Positions 1 through 8,264 of a stretch of 64,000 bases of DNA are shown here, piece after piece; within the stretch, counting starts at the first letter, position 1, and each line of letters starts with the position of its first letter. The notes beneath the pieces were generated by a model. It did no database searches. It was not told where the DNA came from and was given only the letters and a program-made list of their open reading frames with translations. The stretch spans positions 310,001-374,000 of the forward strand of contig NZ_KE384162.1 of NCBI RefSeq assembly GCF_000424305.1, written 5' to 3'. A program made the position numbers and the translations under genes. Origin of the DNA: Pseudobutyrivibrio ruminis AD2017. GTDB lineage: Bacteria > Bacillota > Clostridia > Lachnospirales > Lachnospiraceae.

Positions 1-722
1 AACTGGATTGCCTGACAATCTTCTCCTGACTCAAGAGCATTGCCATCAGCAGCAAATTTGAAGTGAGGTTCGTAGTTTGAAGGAAGTGCTGTATCATAGC
101 CTAACTTCTTGATACCAATATCGATACCCTCTGAGTTTGTATAAAGTGTATGCTCAGACTTACCTGTACGATATGAAGCAGCTGAACCCTTCTTACCTTC
201 AAGTGTTAAAGCGTTAAGATTATCTACAAGATTCTTATCATCGATAAGCTCAAAAGCTGCTGGGTTTCCACCTGCATGCATGTAAATAGCATCATACTCA
301 CTTGCAAAGTAAACGTAATATGGACGTGAACTTCTTACATTACCAATTTGATCAAGACCTGTGTAATCATCGAAGAGTGCCATCATACGTGTGATGCCGC
401 CTTCAACTACACACTCATATATAACACCAGCATTTGCAATACCGTATTGTGGTAAGCAAGCCTTTGTGTTCTCAATCATAACCGCAACAGGACGCTGTCT
501 TCCGTATTTTGGGTCTACCCATTCACCTGAAAGATAGCTTCGAACTTTACCATCTTCAGAGGTCTGATCCCAAAATGCAACTGATGAATCAACAGGTGCT
601 TCCTGCTCTTCCATTGCTACATCAACTGTGGCATCAGACGAATCCTCCGTTTTTTTGCCGCAACCAACAAGTGACATAGCCATTGTCAGCACGAGTAATG
701 CGGATACCAATTGTTTTTTCAT
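1..722 (-). CDS. DUF3048 (YerB-like) lipoprotein, partial
   Basis: The C-terminus lies beyond the window's left edge; about 240 codons are visible. The N-terminus is a lipoprotein signal: MKKQ, a hydrophobic stretch, then a lipobox ending in Cys about 21 residues in (MSLVGC). An acidic, Ser/Asp-rich linker follows, then the DUF3048 fold with RPVAVMIEN near residue 75, ITRMMALF and IGNVRSSRPYY. The family is widespread in Firmicutes as a secreted, membrane-anchored protein of unknown function (YerB in Bacillus). The ATG has a good ribosome site (AGGAGAAA). It is the last visible gene of the rlmH-pdp-phoH-HD-ybeY run, 19 bases after ybeY. The family call is strong; the function is unknown. Confidence 0.85.
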   Translation of the reverse strand, partial: MKKQLVSALLVLTMAMSLVGCGKKTEDSSDATVDVAMEEQEAPVDSSVAFWDQTSEDGKVRSYLSGEWVDPKYGRQRPVAVMIENTKACLPQYGIANAGVIYECVVEGGITRMMALFDDYTGLDQIGNVRSSRPYYVYFASEYDAIYMHAGGNPAAFELIDDKNLVDNLNALTLEGKKGSAASYRTGKSEHTLYTNSEGIDIGIKKLGYDTALPSNYEPHFKFAADGNALESGEDCQAIQ

Positions 723-741
723 AGATTAGTTTCTCCTTTTT

Positions 742-1239
742 TTAATTTCGTGAAATATTAAGTATGTCTAATATTTCTCGTTGTTTTTGTTCCATAACTG
801 CAGCTTCAGCCTCAGTCATGTGATCAAACCCAAATAAATGTAACATACTATGGGCTATAAGAAAAGCATATTCTCGGAGTACCGAATGTCCGTATTCTTC
901 TGCTTGTTTGTAGATTCTAGGAACGTTTAGTACTATATCTCCAAGAATTACTTCTCCTGATTCAGGGTTAAATAAATCATCATTGTTTTCTATATCAGAA
1001 AAATCCCCAGGTGTGCTATATTCAATCATTGGGAATGAAAGCACATCTGTTGGTGAATCAATATTTCTAAATTCTTTGTTTATGGCATGAATGCCATCGT
1101 CGTCTGTTAGTGTAACGCTTAATTCTGCTTCAAAAGGAAATGAAAGATGATCAATAGCTGTGTTAATAACATCATTTGCTACCTTTTCATAATCAAAATC
1201 AAATCCCTCTTCACATTCACTTTCAATAAAAACTGTCAT
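742..1239 (-). CDS. ybeY: endoribonuclease YbeY (rRNA maturation factor)
   Basis: Zinc-dependent single-strand endoribonuclease of the UPF0054 family, acting in 16S rRNA 3'-end maturation and 70S quality control. At 165 residues it has the usual length. The zinc motif HSMLHLFGFDH near residues 130-140 supplies the three His ligands; the family's usual Gly after the first His is Ser here. The upstream DVLSFP block is also typical. The start overlaps the stop of the 7TM HD gene by 4 bases (ATGA type), so the two are probably translationally coupled. The order phoH-HD-ybeY is standard in Firmicutes. Confidence 0.95.
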   Translation of the reverse strand: MTVFIESECEEGFDFDYEKVANDVINTAIDHLSFPFEAELSVTLTDDDGIHAINKEFRNIDSPTDVLSFPMIEYSTPGDFSDIENNDDLFNPESGEVILGDIVLNVPRIYKQAEEYGHSVLREYAFLIAHSMLHLFGFDHMTEAEAAVMEQKQREILDILNISRN

Positions 1240-2429
1240 GCTAAAATATCCTCATTTGCTAATATTTCTCTAATAACAAGGAACTGGTTCATGGTAAGTC
1301 CTGAGTTATCATAAAAACCTTTTTGAGATAACTCATTAATTGTCTGGTATATAACCATATTTTGATTCCAAGAACTACTCATTGAATCAGCATCAAATAA
1401 TTCTACCTTTGTAACTACCGAATCAACCATATGAACTATTGCTGATTCCTTGGTACTTGGCAATGAAACAATACCACCATATTCCGATAAGATTTTAATC
1501 ACATCATTAGGAAAACAATGATTATTTGCTATTTTAATAGCATTATCTATCATAGGCTCGCCTTCGATTTTACCTAAGCGATAATAGAAGGCTGCGCAGG
1601 CAGCTAAGCTGTCATTAGCATTTATAGCCTTTGCACATTTTCTAGACAGATTAGAAATCCTTTTTGCATGCTGAAATTCAATAAAAGAAAACTTACGAAT
1701 TTCATTATACAAAGAATAATCAGGATCTAGATATCCTTCATAAGTTGTTACCTGCGCTTTTTCAACAAACAATCCAAGTAAAGGAAGTATACAAACTGTA
1801 ATCAGACAAGCAGCTACTCCAACTCCTAAGCCATATACTAAAACTGATAATGTCAGCTCTAGATAGTTAAAATAATAAAAAATAATGGAAATAAGTGTTG
1901 TTGTTGCAAACAATAAAACTAATGCATAAAGCTTTTGCAGATTCTCACTTCTTCTAAGAAAATTAACAATTACATTTCCAAATAGAACCATTGTAACATA
2001 GCAAAGAATCATATAAGCACCATAGTCAAAGCACAGTGAAGTTATGATAATCAAATACAAGCTAAATGCATATGATAAGCTATCATCAAAAACAGCACTT
2101 GCTATGATAGGAAGAACTATCATTGGTGCAAAAAAGCTAGGTGCAAATGCTGAGCATAAAATGGTTATTCCCCATTCTATAGCTATTACAAATGCAATCT
2201 TTCCATATGATATGTAATTATATTCAGGCAACTTATTCTCAAGTCGTCTTCGAATTATTAAAAGCAAAAACAAACAGAAAAAGCAAATATTAATTGCAAT
2301 CATACAAATGTATTTATCAATTAATACTGAAGCTAAAGAACTTAATAAAGTGTTTGCAGCTATAAAAATAATTCCAATTAAAACAGCATAACCAACTCTG
2401 ATTGAAGAAAATCTATCGGTCTGTCTCAT
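1236..2429 (-). CDS. 7TM HD-family (PgpH-like) protein with degenerate HD site
   Basis: Polytopic membrane protein of 397 residues matching the C-terminal half of PgpH-type proteins (7TM plus cytoplasmic HD domain), which degrade cyclic-di-AMP. About seven hydrophobic segments span residues 15-220, followed by an HD-like domain at about 230-390. The normal extracytoplasmic N-terminal domain is missing. Aligned by eye to the family, the metal-binding residues are lost: the HH pair is Q253-H254, the HD pair is Y283-R284, and the later HH pair is E316-Y317; only the late Asp (D336) remains. The neighbourhood phoH-HD-ybeY is the standard one, so this is the family ortholog. It is probably catalytically inactive, perhaps a sensor or binding protein; that role is inference. 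Confidence 0.8.
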   Translation of the reverse strand: MRQTDRFSSIRVGYAVLIGIIFIAANTLLSSLASVLIDKYICMIAINICFFCLFLLLIIRRRLENKLPEYNYISYGKIAFVIAIEWGITILCSAFAPSFFAPMIVLPIIASAVFDDSLSYAFSLYLIIITSLCFDYGAYMILCYVTMVLFGNVIVNFLRRSENLQKLYALVLLFATTTLISIIFYYFNYLELTLSVLVYGLGVGVAACLITVCILPLLGLFVEKAQVTTYEGYLDPDYSLYNEIRKFSFIEFQHAKRISNLSRKCAKAINANDSLAACAAFYYRLGKIEGEPMIDNAIKIANNHCFPNDVIKILSEYGGIVSLPSTKESAIVHMVDSVVTKVELFDADSMSSSWNQNMVIYQTINELSQKGFYDNSGLTMNQFLVIREILANEDILA

Positions 2430-2431
2430 TA

Positions 2432-3415
2432 TTATTTTGTCCTTTTTCTGCTTTCTAATTTTTTGTCGTGAACTTCATAAGCATTAACAATCTTCTGTAC
2501 TAAAGGATGTCTTACAACGTCTTTTGAATCCAAATTGCAGATTTTAATATCATCAATGTTTTTAAGAACACTCATGGCATCATCAAGTCCAGATTTAACA
2601 CCATTTGGTAAATCCTTTTGAGTCTTATCACCAGTAATTACAGCTTTAGAACCAAATCCAATTCGTGTTAAAAACATTTTCATCTGGGCTGGTGTTGTGT
2701 TTTGTGCTTCATCCAGTATGATGAACGCATTATCAAGAGTACGTCCTCTCATATAGGCAAGAGGAGCAACCTCTATTAAACCCTTTTCCATATTACGCTG
2801 AAAGCTTTCAGCACCCATAATTTGATATAAAGCATCATATAATGGTCTTAAATATGGATCTACCTTACTTTGTAAATCTCCTGGCAAGAAGCCAAGCTTT
2901 TCTCCTGCCTCTATAGCAGGTCTTGTAAGAATGATTCTTGATACTTCTTCGTTTTTAAAAGCTGTGATAGCCTTTGCCATGGCAAGATATGTTTTACCAG
3001 TACCTGCTGGTCCAACTCCGAAAACTATCATGTTATCAGAGATAGCATCTACATATTTCTTTTGTCCTAATGTTTTTGGTGCTACAGGCTTACCTGTTGT
3101 TGTATGACAGATAATTTCGCCTCTAGCTTCTGAAACATCATGCTTTTCAATCTTTTCCTGTTCAATCGACATAATGTAATTTACATCCTGTGTAGTAATA
3201 ATACTTCCCTTTTTAGAAAGGGATAAAAGCTCATCTATCACAATTATTCCATGTTCTACATGAGCTTTATCTCCTACGACCTTTATAGAATCATCTCTAG
3301 GTATAAAAGAGATATTCATGCCCTTTTCAATTGCCTTTATATTTTTATCAAACTGGCCAAAAATGTTATCTACATGGTCTGCAGGAATAGTTATAGTTAA
3401 AGAAAAATCACTCAT
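2432..3415 (-). CDS. phoH: PhoH-family ATPase
   Basis: Cytoplasmic P-loop protein of 327 residues. It has an N-terminal KH-like region (1-100), Walker A GPAGTGKT at 135-142, and Walker B with DEAQN at 235-239, the DEAQ signature of the PhoH/YlaK group linked to RNA metabolism. I start it at the ATG at 3415, one base after the stop of the upstream phosphorylase gene. An earlier TTG at 3433 would overlap that gene and fits the family N-terminus less well. It sits between pdp and the HD protein in one operon. The exact RNA substrate of the family is not settled. Confidence 0.92.
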   Translation of the reverse strand: MSDFSLTITIPADHVDNIFGQFDKNIKAIEKGMNISFIPRDDSIKVVGDKAHVEHGIIVIDELLSLSKKGSIITTQDVNYIMSIEQEKIEKHDVSEARGEIICHTTTGKPVAPKTLGQKKYVDAISDNMIVFGVGPAGTGKTYLAMAKAITAFKNEEVSRIILTRPAIEAGEKLGFLPGDLQSKVDPYLRPLYDALYQIMGAESFQRNMEKGLIEVAPLAYMRGRTLDNAFIILDEAQNTTPAQMKMFLTRIGFGSKAVITGDKTQKDLPNGVKSGLDDAMSVLKNIDDIKICNLDSKDVVRHPLVQKIVNAYEVHDKKLESRKRTK

Positions 3416-3416
3416 A

Positions 3417-4721
3417 TTATTCAACAATATCAATAATCAATTTCATGTGGTCACATTTTTCAGGGCTAACTACTGTTGCGCCTTTAATCATTTCAATAGC
3501 ATGCTTTGCTTTCGCTTCATCATTTGCATGAACATAGCAAATAGGCTCACCCTTCTTTACTTCATCGCCAACCTTCTTGTTAAGGACAATACCAACTGAC
3601 ATATCAATAACATCCTCGAAAGTTTCGCGGCCACCACCAAGTGACATTGAAGCAAGACCGAATGTCTCGGCCTTAAGTGCATGTACGTAACCATCAATTT
3701 CAGATTCTACTGGTATGACATATTTTGCAGGTTTGAAGTTCTTAATATCCTTTGCGTAAGAAACATCTCCACCCTGAGCACCAATAAACTGAATGAATTT
3801 CTCAAAAGCCTTTCCACTGGCAACAGCCTCTTCCATAAGCTTTCTTGCCTTAGCTTTATCAGTTTCGATTTCAGAGAATACGATCATCTGTGAGCCAAGC
3901 TCATAAACAACTTCCATTAAATCCTCTGGACCGTTTCCGTTTAATGCTTCGATAGCTTCGATAACCTCTAAATTATTTCCTACAGCAAATCCAAGTGGCT
4001 CATCCATGTTTGTAAGAACAGCTGCAATCTTTTTATCAGCACGCTTTCCAATGTCTACCATTGATTTAGCAAGCTCTAAAGCTGATTCTTTATTCTTCAT
4101 AAATGCACCGTCACCAACAGTTACATCAAGAACGATTGCATCTGTACCGGCAGCAAGCTTTTTAGACATGATAGAACCTGTGATAAGAGAAATCTCATCT
4201 ACAGTAGCTGTAACATCACGAAGAGCATAAAGCTTCTTATCCGCTGGTGCTAAGTTCTTAGACTGTCCTGTAACAGCAATCTTAATATCATTTACCTGTT
4301 TAACAAACTGCTCCTCTGAAAGGGCTCCGTTAAATCCTGGAAAAGCCTCAAGCTTATCAATAGTACCACCTGTATGGCCTAAACCTCTTCCGCTCATTTT
4401 AGCAACTGGAACACCAATTGAAGCGATGATTGGTCCAAGTACTAAAGTAACCTTATCACCTACACCGCCTGTAGAATGTTTATCAATTTTTACTCCATCG
4501 ATTGAAGAAAGATCAAGGATATCTCCAGAATCGCGCATAGCCATTGTAAGATCATAACGTTCTCTAACATCCATGCCCTTGAAATATATCGCCATTAAAA
4601 GCGCAGACATTTGGTAATCAGGGATTTCATCATGTGTATATCCATTAACAATATGATATATTTCCTCTGTTGTTAAAGCCTCCCCCATTTTCTTCTTTTC
4701 AATTAAATCGTACATTCTCAT
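3417..4721 (-). CDS. pdp: pyrimidine-nucleoside phosphorylase
   Basis: Splits uridine, thymidine or deoxyuridine with phosphate to the free base and (deoxy)ribose-1-phosphate in nucleoside salvage. At 434 residues it matches Pdp/DeoA. Visible motifs are KHSTGGVGDK (phosphate and K+ loop, about residue 80) and SGRGLGHTGGTIDKLE (family signature, about 110-125), plus a C-terminal barrel-sandwich region ending in an acidic helix. Bacillus-like Pdp is more likely than strict thymidine phosphorylase given the phylum, but specificity cannot be read from sequence alone. It lies between rlmH and phoH with short gaps. Confidence 0.93.
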   Translation of the reverse strand: MRMYDLIEKKKMGEALTTEEIYHIVNGYTHDEIPDYQMSALLMAIYFKGMDVRERYDLTMAMRDSGDILDLSSIDGVKIDKHSTGGVGDKVTLVLGPIIASIGVPVAKMSGRGLGHTGGTIDKLEAFPGFNGALSEEQFVKQVNDIKIAVTGQSKNLAPADKKLYALRDVTATVDEISLITGSIMSKKLAAGTDAIVLDVTVGDGAFMKNKESALELAKSMVDIGKRADKKIAAVLTNMDEPLGFAVGNNLEVIEAIEALNGNGPEDLMEVVYELGSQMIVFSEIETDKAKARKLMEEAVASGKAFEKFIQFIGAQGGDVSYAKDIKNFKPAKYVIPVESEIDGYVHALKAETFGLASMSLGGGRETFEDVIDMSVGIVLNKKVGDEVKKGEPICYVHANDEAKAKHAIEMIKGATVVSPEKCDHMKLIIDIVE

Positions 4722-4742
4722 ATGTAGTACACCCCTTTTTAA

Positions 4743-5222
4743 CTATTTGTGATATGGCTCATTATTCATAATTCGCATAGCTCTATAGATTTGTTCTAGA
4801 AGAATTACTCTCATTAGCTGATGCGGAAAAGTCATTTTGGAAAAAGATATGGAATCATTGCAACGTTTCATAACAGCATCAGATAGCCCTAAAGAACCGC
4901 CTATAACAAAGCAAATAGAACTATTTCCATTGATGCCAAGATTTTCAATGTATTTAGAAAAAGCAACTGAATCCTGTTGCTTTCCTTGAATTGCAAGGGC
5001 TATAGCATAATCTTTATCTTTGATATGCTTAAGTATTCTTTCTCCCTCTTTATCCTTAATAATATTTATCTCATTATCAGTAGAATTCTCAGATGTCTTT
5101 TCATCGTTTACTTCGACTACTTCGAGATTACAATATTTCGATAACCTTTTTGCGTATTCTGAAATTGCTTCCCTATAAAACTTTTCTTTAATTTTGCCAA
5201 CACATAGAATTTTAATATTCAT
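4743..5222 (-). CDS. rlmH: 23S rRNA pseudouridine-1915 N3-methyltransferase RlmH
   Basis: SAM-dependent methyltransferase of the SPOUT superfamily that methylates pseudouridine 1915 in helix 69 of 23S rRNA. At 159 residues it is full length. The N-terminus MNIKILCVGKIKE, the trefoil-knot SAM loop FVIGGSLGL, and the C-terminal RAMRIMNNEPYHK are the family's hallmarks. The start is fixed by homology, yet the 15 bases upstream contain no Shine-Dalgarno match, and a promoter-like pair ends almost on the ATG. It may therefore be translated from a leaderless transcript. It is the first gene of the rlmH-to-DUF3048 operon. Confidence 0.95.
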   Translation of the reverse strand: MNIKILCVGKIKEKFYREAISEYAKRLSKYCNLEVVEVNDEKTSENSTDNEINIIKDKEGERILKHIKDKDYAIALAIQGKQQDSVAFSKYIENLGINGNSSICFVIGGSLGLSDAVMKRCNDSISFSKMTFPHQLMRVILLEQIYRAMRIMNNEPYHK

Positions 5223-5229
5223 GTTTTAT

Positions 5230-5258
5230 ATTTTAGCCCATTTACTCGATTTAAACAA
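5230..5258 (-). promoter_or_regulatory. candidate promoter of rlmH operon
   Basis: On the minus strand TTGTTT (5258-5253), a 17-base spacer, then TAAAAT (5235-5230). It lies after the terminator of the upstream gene and before rlmH. The predicted start point falls at about 5223, next to the rlmH ATG at 5222. Confidence 0.45.
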
Positions 5259-5274
5259 CCGTTATAGCACATAA

Positions 5275-5306
5275 ATAAAAAGACACGCCTGCGGTGACGT
5301 GTCTTT
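5275..5306 (-). terminator. intrinsic terminator after the TPR gene
   Basis: A perfect 9-bp stem, AAAGACACG (5279-5287) with CGTGTCTTT (5298-5306), and a 10-base loop. It is followed on the minus strand by a T-rich run. The 105 bases between it and the TPR gene's stop also contain two small A/T-rich hairpins (5336-5350 and 5363-5384) with no clear role. Confidence 0.8.
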
Positions 5307-5412
5307 CAAAGGGAGAATAATGTTATGAAAAATGTATCTCTTATTGAGATGTATTAATGATACTAATTAATTATGTTTAATTAGAGTTTTAAATGTGAAA
5401 AATATGTTAATT

Positions 5413-6579
5413 TTATGGTTGGTAAATATAATTGCCGTGATATGTAGGACTTACATTTCCATCCTCATCAACAATTACAACAGATAAAACACTAGTGCCT
5501 TCTAGGATAGGAAATGGTTCAGTATACTGAATTCCATTAACTGAAGGCTTTGTACCATCCCAGGTGTAGTAAGCTCTACAGCCTTCAGGTACTTCTATAG
5601 ATATCATTACTTTTTCGTTATAAACACCATCTGTAGGTGTTACAACAGGTAGTCCTAACTGTTTATGTGTAACATTATATGTTACTGTAACTACTTCAGA
5701 ATATTCTCCCTGATTATTCTGTGCTACTGCTTTTACAACAGTTGTTCCTTCTGATATTTGAATAGGTTTATTGTATAGCTTACCTGATGTAATAGGATTT
5801 TTCTCGTTTAAAGTGTAGAAAATTTGGTAATCTCCGTTAACAGTTAATTGTAATAAGAAATCCTTATCATAGTCTCCTCCTTCATAACTGAAAGATGGAG
5901 GCAGCATGATGTATGTGCTAATTAACTCCTTTAAATCCTCATCAGTTGTGTTTTCGGCAAGCTGATAAATACTATCTTTATCATTCAATGCATCGTAACA
6001 GTTTAAAAGATAGGTATATATTTTTTTATTAGAAGAATCTTTTGATAAAGCTTCTTCTAAAAATAATTTACCATTTTCATAATCCTTTACCTGGTAATAC
6101 ATTCTTCCTAAACCATATATAACCTCAAAGGATTTATCATCAATCTCAAAAGCCTCTTCATAATAGCCCAAAGCTTTGGCATATTCTGCGTTGTTTTCAG
6201 CATCTACGGCCTTATTCATAATACTGTCGTATGAATGACTGCCAACATAAGGAACAATCATAAGTACGCCTAAAATTGCCACAACAAAAACCGCAATAGA
6301 AAGCAATGTTTTTATTTTTTTAGTAAAGATTTCCGGCTCATGACTTGGCTGAGGTTTAGAAGCTGTGTTGCTACTGGTATCTACTTCTATTTTTTCCACG
6401 GTATGGTAAACTCCAGTAGCAAACTTCTCTTCTTTACTTTTATTCTTATCTTCTACAACTTTAAATAACAGCTCTTCCTCAAGAACATTGTAATCTGGCA
6501 CAAGCTGAATAGACTCCCCACATTTTGGGCAGTACATTAAGCCATTTTCAATTTCAGCGCCACATTTTTTACAATTCAT
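5413..6579 (-). CDS. zinc-ribbon, TPR membrane protein with C-terminal beta repeats
   Basis: A 388-residue membrane-anchored protein. It has an N-terminal zinc ribbon with two CxxC knuckles (Cys 3, 6, 17, 20), a cytoplasmic linker, one transmembrane helix (about 90-112), and a TPR-like block (about 115-205). After that come two beta repeats of about 75 residues, at about 230-300 and 310-388, of the chitobiase/hexosaminidase C-terminal type (the pattern YTxxxxxP..sG..Y..PI.I.EGTT occurs twice). The topology suggests the ribbon is inside and the repeats outside. The substrate is unknown. The start is one base past the fhs stop, so the two are co-translated. Confidence 0.75.
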   Translation of the reverse strand: MNCKKCGAEIENGLMYCPKCGESIQLVPDYNVLEEELLFKVVEDKNKSKEEKFATGVYHTVEKIEVDTSSNTASKPQPSHEPEIFTKKIKTLLSIAVFVVAILGVLMIVPYVGSHSYDSIMNKAVDAENNAEYAKALGYYEEAFEIDDKSFEVIYGLGRMYYQVKDYENGKLFLEEALSKDSSNKKIYTYLLNCYDALNDKDSIYQLAENTTDEDLKELISTYIMLPPSFSYEGGDYDKDFLLQLTVNGDYQIFYTLNEKNPITSGKLYNKPIQISEGTTVVKAVAQNNQGEYSEVVTVTYNVTHKQLGLPVVTPTDGVYNEKVMISIEVPEGCRAYYTWDGTKPSVNGIQYTEPFPILEGTSVLSVVIVDEDGNVSPTYHGNYIYQP

Positions 6580-6580
6580 T

Positions 6581-8251
6581 TTAGAAAAGTCCTGTAATTA
6601 CTCCATCATCGGTAACATCAATATTATTTGCAGCAGGCTGCTTTGGTAAGCCTGGCATTGTCATAATACTTCCAGTAACTGCAACAACAAAACCTGCACC
6701 AGCAGAAGCATATACTTCACGAACATTTAATGTAAAGCCCTCAGGTCTGCCAAGCTTTGTGGCATCATCGGAAAGTGAATACTGAGTTTTTGCCATACAT
6801 ACTGGGAAATCTCCCATACCAAGCTCTGTAATCCTCTTAAGCTCTCTTTCTGCTGCTGGAGAATAAGATACATCCTTTGCTCCATAGATTTCTGTTGCAA
6901 CAGTATTAATTTTATCTTTAAGTGAAAGTTCGTTTTTGTATAAAGGCTCAAAATTGCTTTCTTTGTTTTCCAATACATTAAGAACCTTTTTAGCAAGCTC
7001 TACGCCGCCTTGGCCACCCTTTTCCCATACTTCAGAAATGGCAAACTCACATCCTCTTGATTCACAGAATTCCTTAACAAAATTAGTTTCTGCTTCTGAA
7101 TCAGTAATGAATGAGTTAAGTGTTACAACAACAGGCACCTTATACTTTTGAAGGTTCTCGATGTGCTTTTCAAGGTTAACAATACCCTTCTTTAAAGCAT
7201 CGAGATTTTCAGCAGTAAGGTCTGTCTTTGGCACACCGCCATTATATTTAAGTGCACGAATAGTTGCAACAAGTACAACTGCATCTGGCTTAAGTCCAGC
7301 CATACGGCACTTAATATCGAAAAATTTCTCAGCTCCAAGGTCTGCACCAAAACCTGCCTCAGTAATAGTAATATCTGCAAGCTTCATTGCTGCCTTTGTA
7401 GCTCTTACTGAGTTACAACCATGTGCGATATTTGCAAATGGTCCGCCATGTACGATAGCTGGTGTATGTTCAAGTGTCTGGATAAGGTTTGGCTTTAAAG
7501 CATCCTTAAGAAGCGCTGCCATAGCACCTGTAGCCTGCAAATCACCAGCTGTAACAGGCTTTCCATCAAAAGTATATGCAACGATAATTTTGCTAAGTCG
7601 ATTCTTTAAATCGTGCATATCATCAGCAAGACAAAGTATAGCCATTATTTCTGATGCTACTGTGATGACGAAGTGATCTTCTCTAACCATTCCGTCTGCC
7701 TTTGCCCCAAGACCAATAACAATATTTCTAAGGGCTCTGTCATTCATATCAAGACATCTTTTCCAAACCACCTGTCTAGGATCGATTCCAAGACTGTTAC
7801 CCTGCTGAATATGATTATCAAGCATTGCAGCAAGCAAATTGTTTGCTGATGTGATTGCGTGAAAATCACCTGTAAAATGAAGATTTAGATCTTCCATTGG
7901 TACTACCTGTGCGTAGCCGCCGCCTGCAGCTCCACCCTTAATACCAAAACAAGGTCCCAAAGAAGGCTCTCTTAATGCTAGGCAGGCTTTTTTACCAAGC
8001 ACGCCCATTGCTTCACCTAATCCAACAGATGTAGTAGTTTTTCCTTCACCTGCAGGAGTTGGATTAATAGCTGTAACAAGTACAAGCTTTCCATCCTTTT
8101 TAGATTCTAATTTAGCAAGCAATTCATCAGAAAGTTTAGCTTTATATTTTCCGTATAACTCTAAATCATCCTCAGTGATATCAAGTAATGCTGCAACATC
8201 CTTGATATGTGCCATTTTTGCTTCTTGTGCGATTTGAATGTCTGTCTTCAT
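6581..8251 (-). CDS. fhs: formate-tetrahydrofolate ligase
   Basis: ATP-dependent ligation of formate to tetrahydrofolate giving 10-formyl-THF, feeding one-carbon metabolism. The 556 residues match the family. Visible are the P-loop [15 protein letters not shown] near residue 65, [18 protein letters not shown], and the C-terminal [13 protein letters not shown] chose the ATG at 8251: the AAGGGAG ribosome site sits 8 bases before it, but only 2 bases before the alternative ATG at 8257. It follows ftsK by 13 bases. No other acetogenesis gene is visible, so a purine or formyl-Met supply role is as likely as an energy role. Confidence 0.96.
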   Translation of the reverse strand: MKTDIQIAQEAKMAHIKDVAALLDITEDDLELYGKYKAKLSDELLAKLESKKDGKLVLVTAINPTPAGEGKTTTSVGLGEAMGVLGKKACLALREPSLGPCFGIKGGAAGGGYAQVVPMEDLNLHFTGDFHAITSANNLLAAMLDNHIQQGNSLGIDPRQVVWKRCLDMNDRALRNIVIGLGAKADGMVREDHFVITVASEIMAILCLADDMHDLKNRLSKIIVAYTFDGKPVTAGDLQATGAMAALLKDALKPNLIQTLEHTPAIVHGGPFANIAHGCNSVRATKAAMKLADITITEAGFGADLGAEKFFDIKCRMAGLKPDAVVLVATIRALKYNGGVPKTDLTAENLDALKKGIVNLEKHIENLQKYKVPVVVTLNSFITDSEAETNFVKEFCESRGCEFAISEVWEKGGQGGVELAKKVLNVLENKESNFEPLYKNELSLKDKINTVATEIYGAKDVSYSPAAERELKRITELGMGDFPVCMAKTQYSLSDDATKLGRPEGFTLNVREVYASAGAGFVVAVTGSIMTMPGLPKQPAANNIDVTDDGVITGLF

Positions 8252-8264
8252 GTGCATGACTCCC

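Noticed and set aside
5336-5384. Small RNA or extra terminator from two A/T-rich hairpins
   Set aside because: The stems are short and A/T-only, and no promoter or T-run supports a separate RNA.
7161-7676. Plus-strand open frame of 171 codons opposite fhs
   Set aside because: It is opposite conserved fhs sequence, is low-complexity Ser/Ala, and has no ribosome site. All long plus-strand frames in the window behave the same way.
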